From Desulfobacca acetoxidans (GTDB taxonomy: Bacteria > Desulfobacterota > Desulfobaccia > Desulfobaccales > 0-14-0-80-60-11), in the NCBI GenBank assembly GCA_022736495.1, contig DZCR01000218.1, positions 1-5,117 on the forward strand: a DNA stretch of 5,117 bases, read 5' to 3'. The notes below the pieces were generated by a model. The model was not told the origin of the DNA and did no database searches. It saw nothing but the letters and a program-made list of their open reading frames with translations. This document shows positions 5,018 to 5,117 of this stretch, piece after piece; positions within the stretch are counted from its first letter, which is position 1, and each line of letters starts with the position of its first letter. A program made the position numbers and the translations under genes.

Positions 5018-5085
5018 ACCCCCTGTAAGGGGTGGAATTGCGGGTCCGCGAAAGTCGGTTCGCACACATAGGTGCGCCCCTACAT
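5018..5085. repeat. Cluster of small inverted repeats resembling a dispersed intergenic repeat
   Basis: Short hairpins follow one another: ACCCC/GGGGT (5018-5022 and 5029-5033), GCGAA/TTCGC (5048-5052 and 5059-5063) and, competing with the second, CGCAC/GTGCG (5061-5065 and 5072-5076). The minus-strand string GTAGGGGCGCACCTATGTG (5082-5064) resembles palindromic intergenic repeats I associate with many anaerobic bacterial genomes. With one copy in the window, dispersal cannot be shown. Confidence 0.4.
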
Positions 5086-5093
5086 TCCCTTAA

Positions 5094-5117
5094 GGGATTG
5101 GGGTGGGGGTTTGGGGG
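5094..5117 (+). other. G-quadruplex motif at the window edge
   Basis: Four G-runs, GGG, GGGG, GGGGG and GGGGG, are separated by ATT, T and TTT, matching the G3+N1-7 quadruplex pattern on the plus strand. The motif may continue beyond the edge. Directly before it, overlapping by four bases, is the perfect 12-bp palindrome TCCCTTAAGGGA (5086-5097). Confidence 0.55.

Noticed and set aside
1..5117. CRISPR array, insertion sequence, prophage or defence system
   Set aside because: No regularly spaced direct repeats, no transposase or integrase motifs and no defence-type proteins are present; all full-length genes are conserved metabolic or RNA-modification families.

Overview
The window reads as chromosomal DNA from an anaerobic, moderately GC-rich bacterium that carries the carbonyl branch of the Wood-Ljungdahl pathway. 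The evidence is a leftward block with a CooC/AcsF-type nickel-insertion ATPase and AcsD, the small subunit of the corrinoid iron-sulfur protein of CO dehydrogenase/acetyl-CoA synthase. A third gene is cut by the left edge. A sulfate-reducing or syntrophic Desulfobacterota member (Desulfobacca-like) fits the gene set, the GC-rich codons and the repeat-like right end. This placement is inference; an acetogenic Firmicute is the main alternative.

Layout. Positions 1-33 (minus) hold the first 11 codons of a gene with a strong Shine-Dalgarno, possibly the CODH catalytic subunit. Positions 185-1132 (minus) are acsD, probably starting at a TTG rather than at the longer ATG. A short AT-rich gap holds a weak terminator-like element and a TTGACA promoter for acsD. 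Positions 1278-2027 (minus) are cooC/acsF with a GTG start. Its good sigma70-type promoter is overlapped near the predicted +1 by a TGTGA-N6-TCACA palindrome, the classic CRP/FNR-family operator shape. Facing the other way, a tRNA-Gln(TTG) gene with encoded CCA has its own promoter and a strong intrinsic terminator.

On the right, three plus-strand genes form a probable operon: a TrmH/RlmB-type RNA 2'-O-ribose methyltransferase (2526-3284), a Sua5/YrdC/YwlC-family threonylcarbamoyl-AMP synthase (3322-3987) and a ROK-family sugar kinase, probably glucokinase (3984-4958). The last two overlap by 4 nt (GTGA). The first two are RNA/tRNA modification functions; the kinase is translationally coupled to them.

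The last 159 bases have no gene. They hold a long GC-rich inverted repeat without a U-tract, smaller inverted repeats, a segment resembling dispersed intergenic repeats, and a G-quadruplex motif at the window edge.

I see no undescribed multi-gene system here. The most interesting signals are regulatory: the CRP/FNR-like operator on cooC, the separate promoter and leader of acsD, and the repeat-rich right end.
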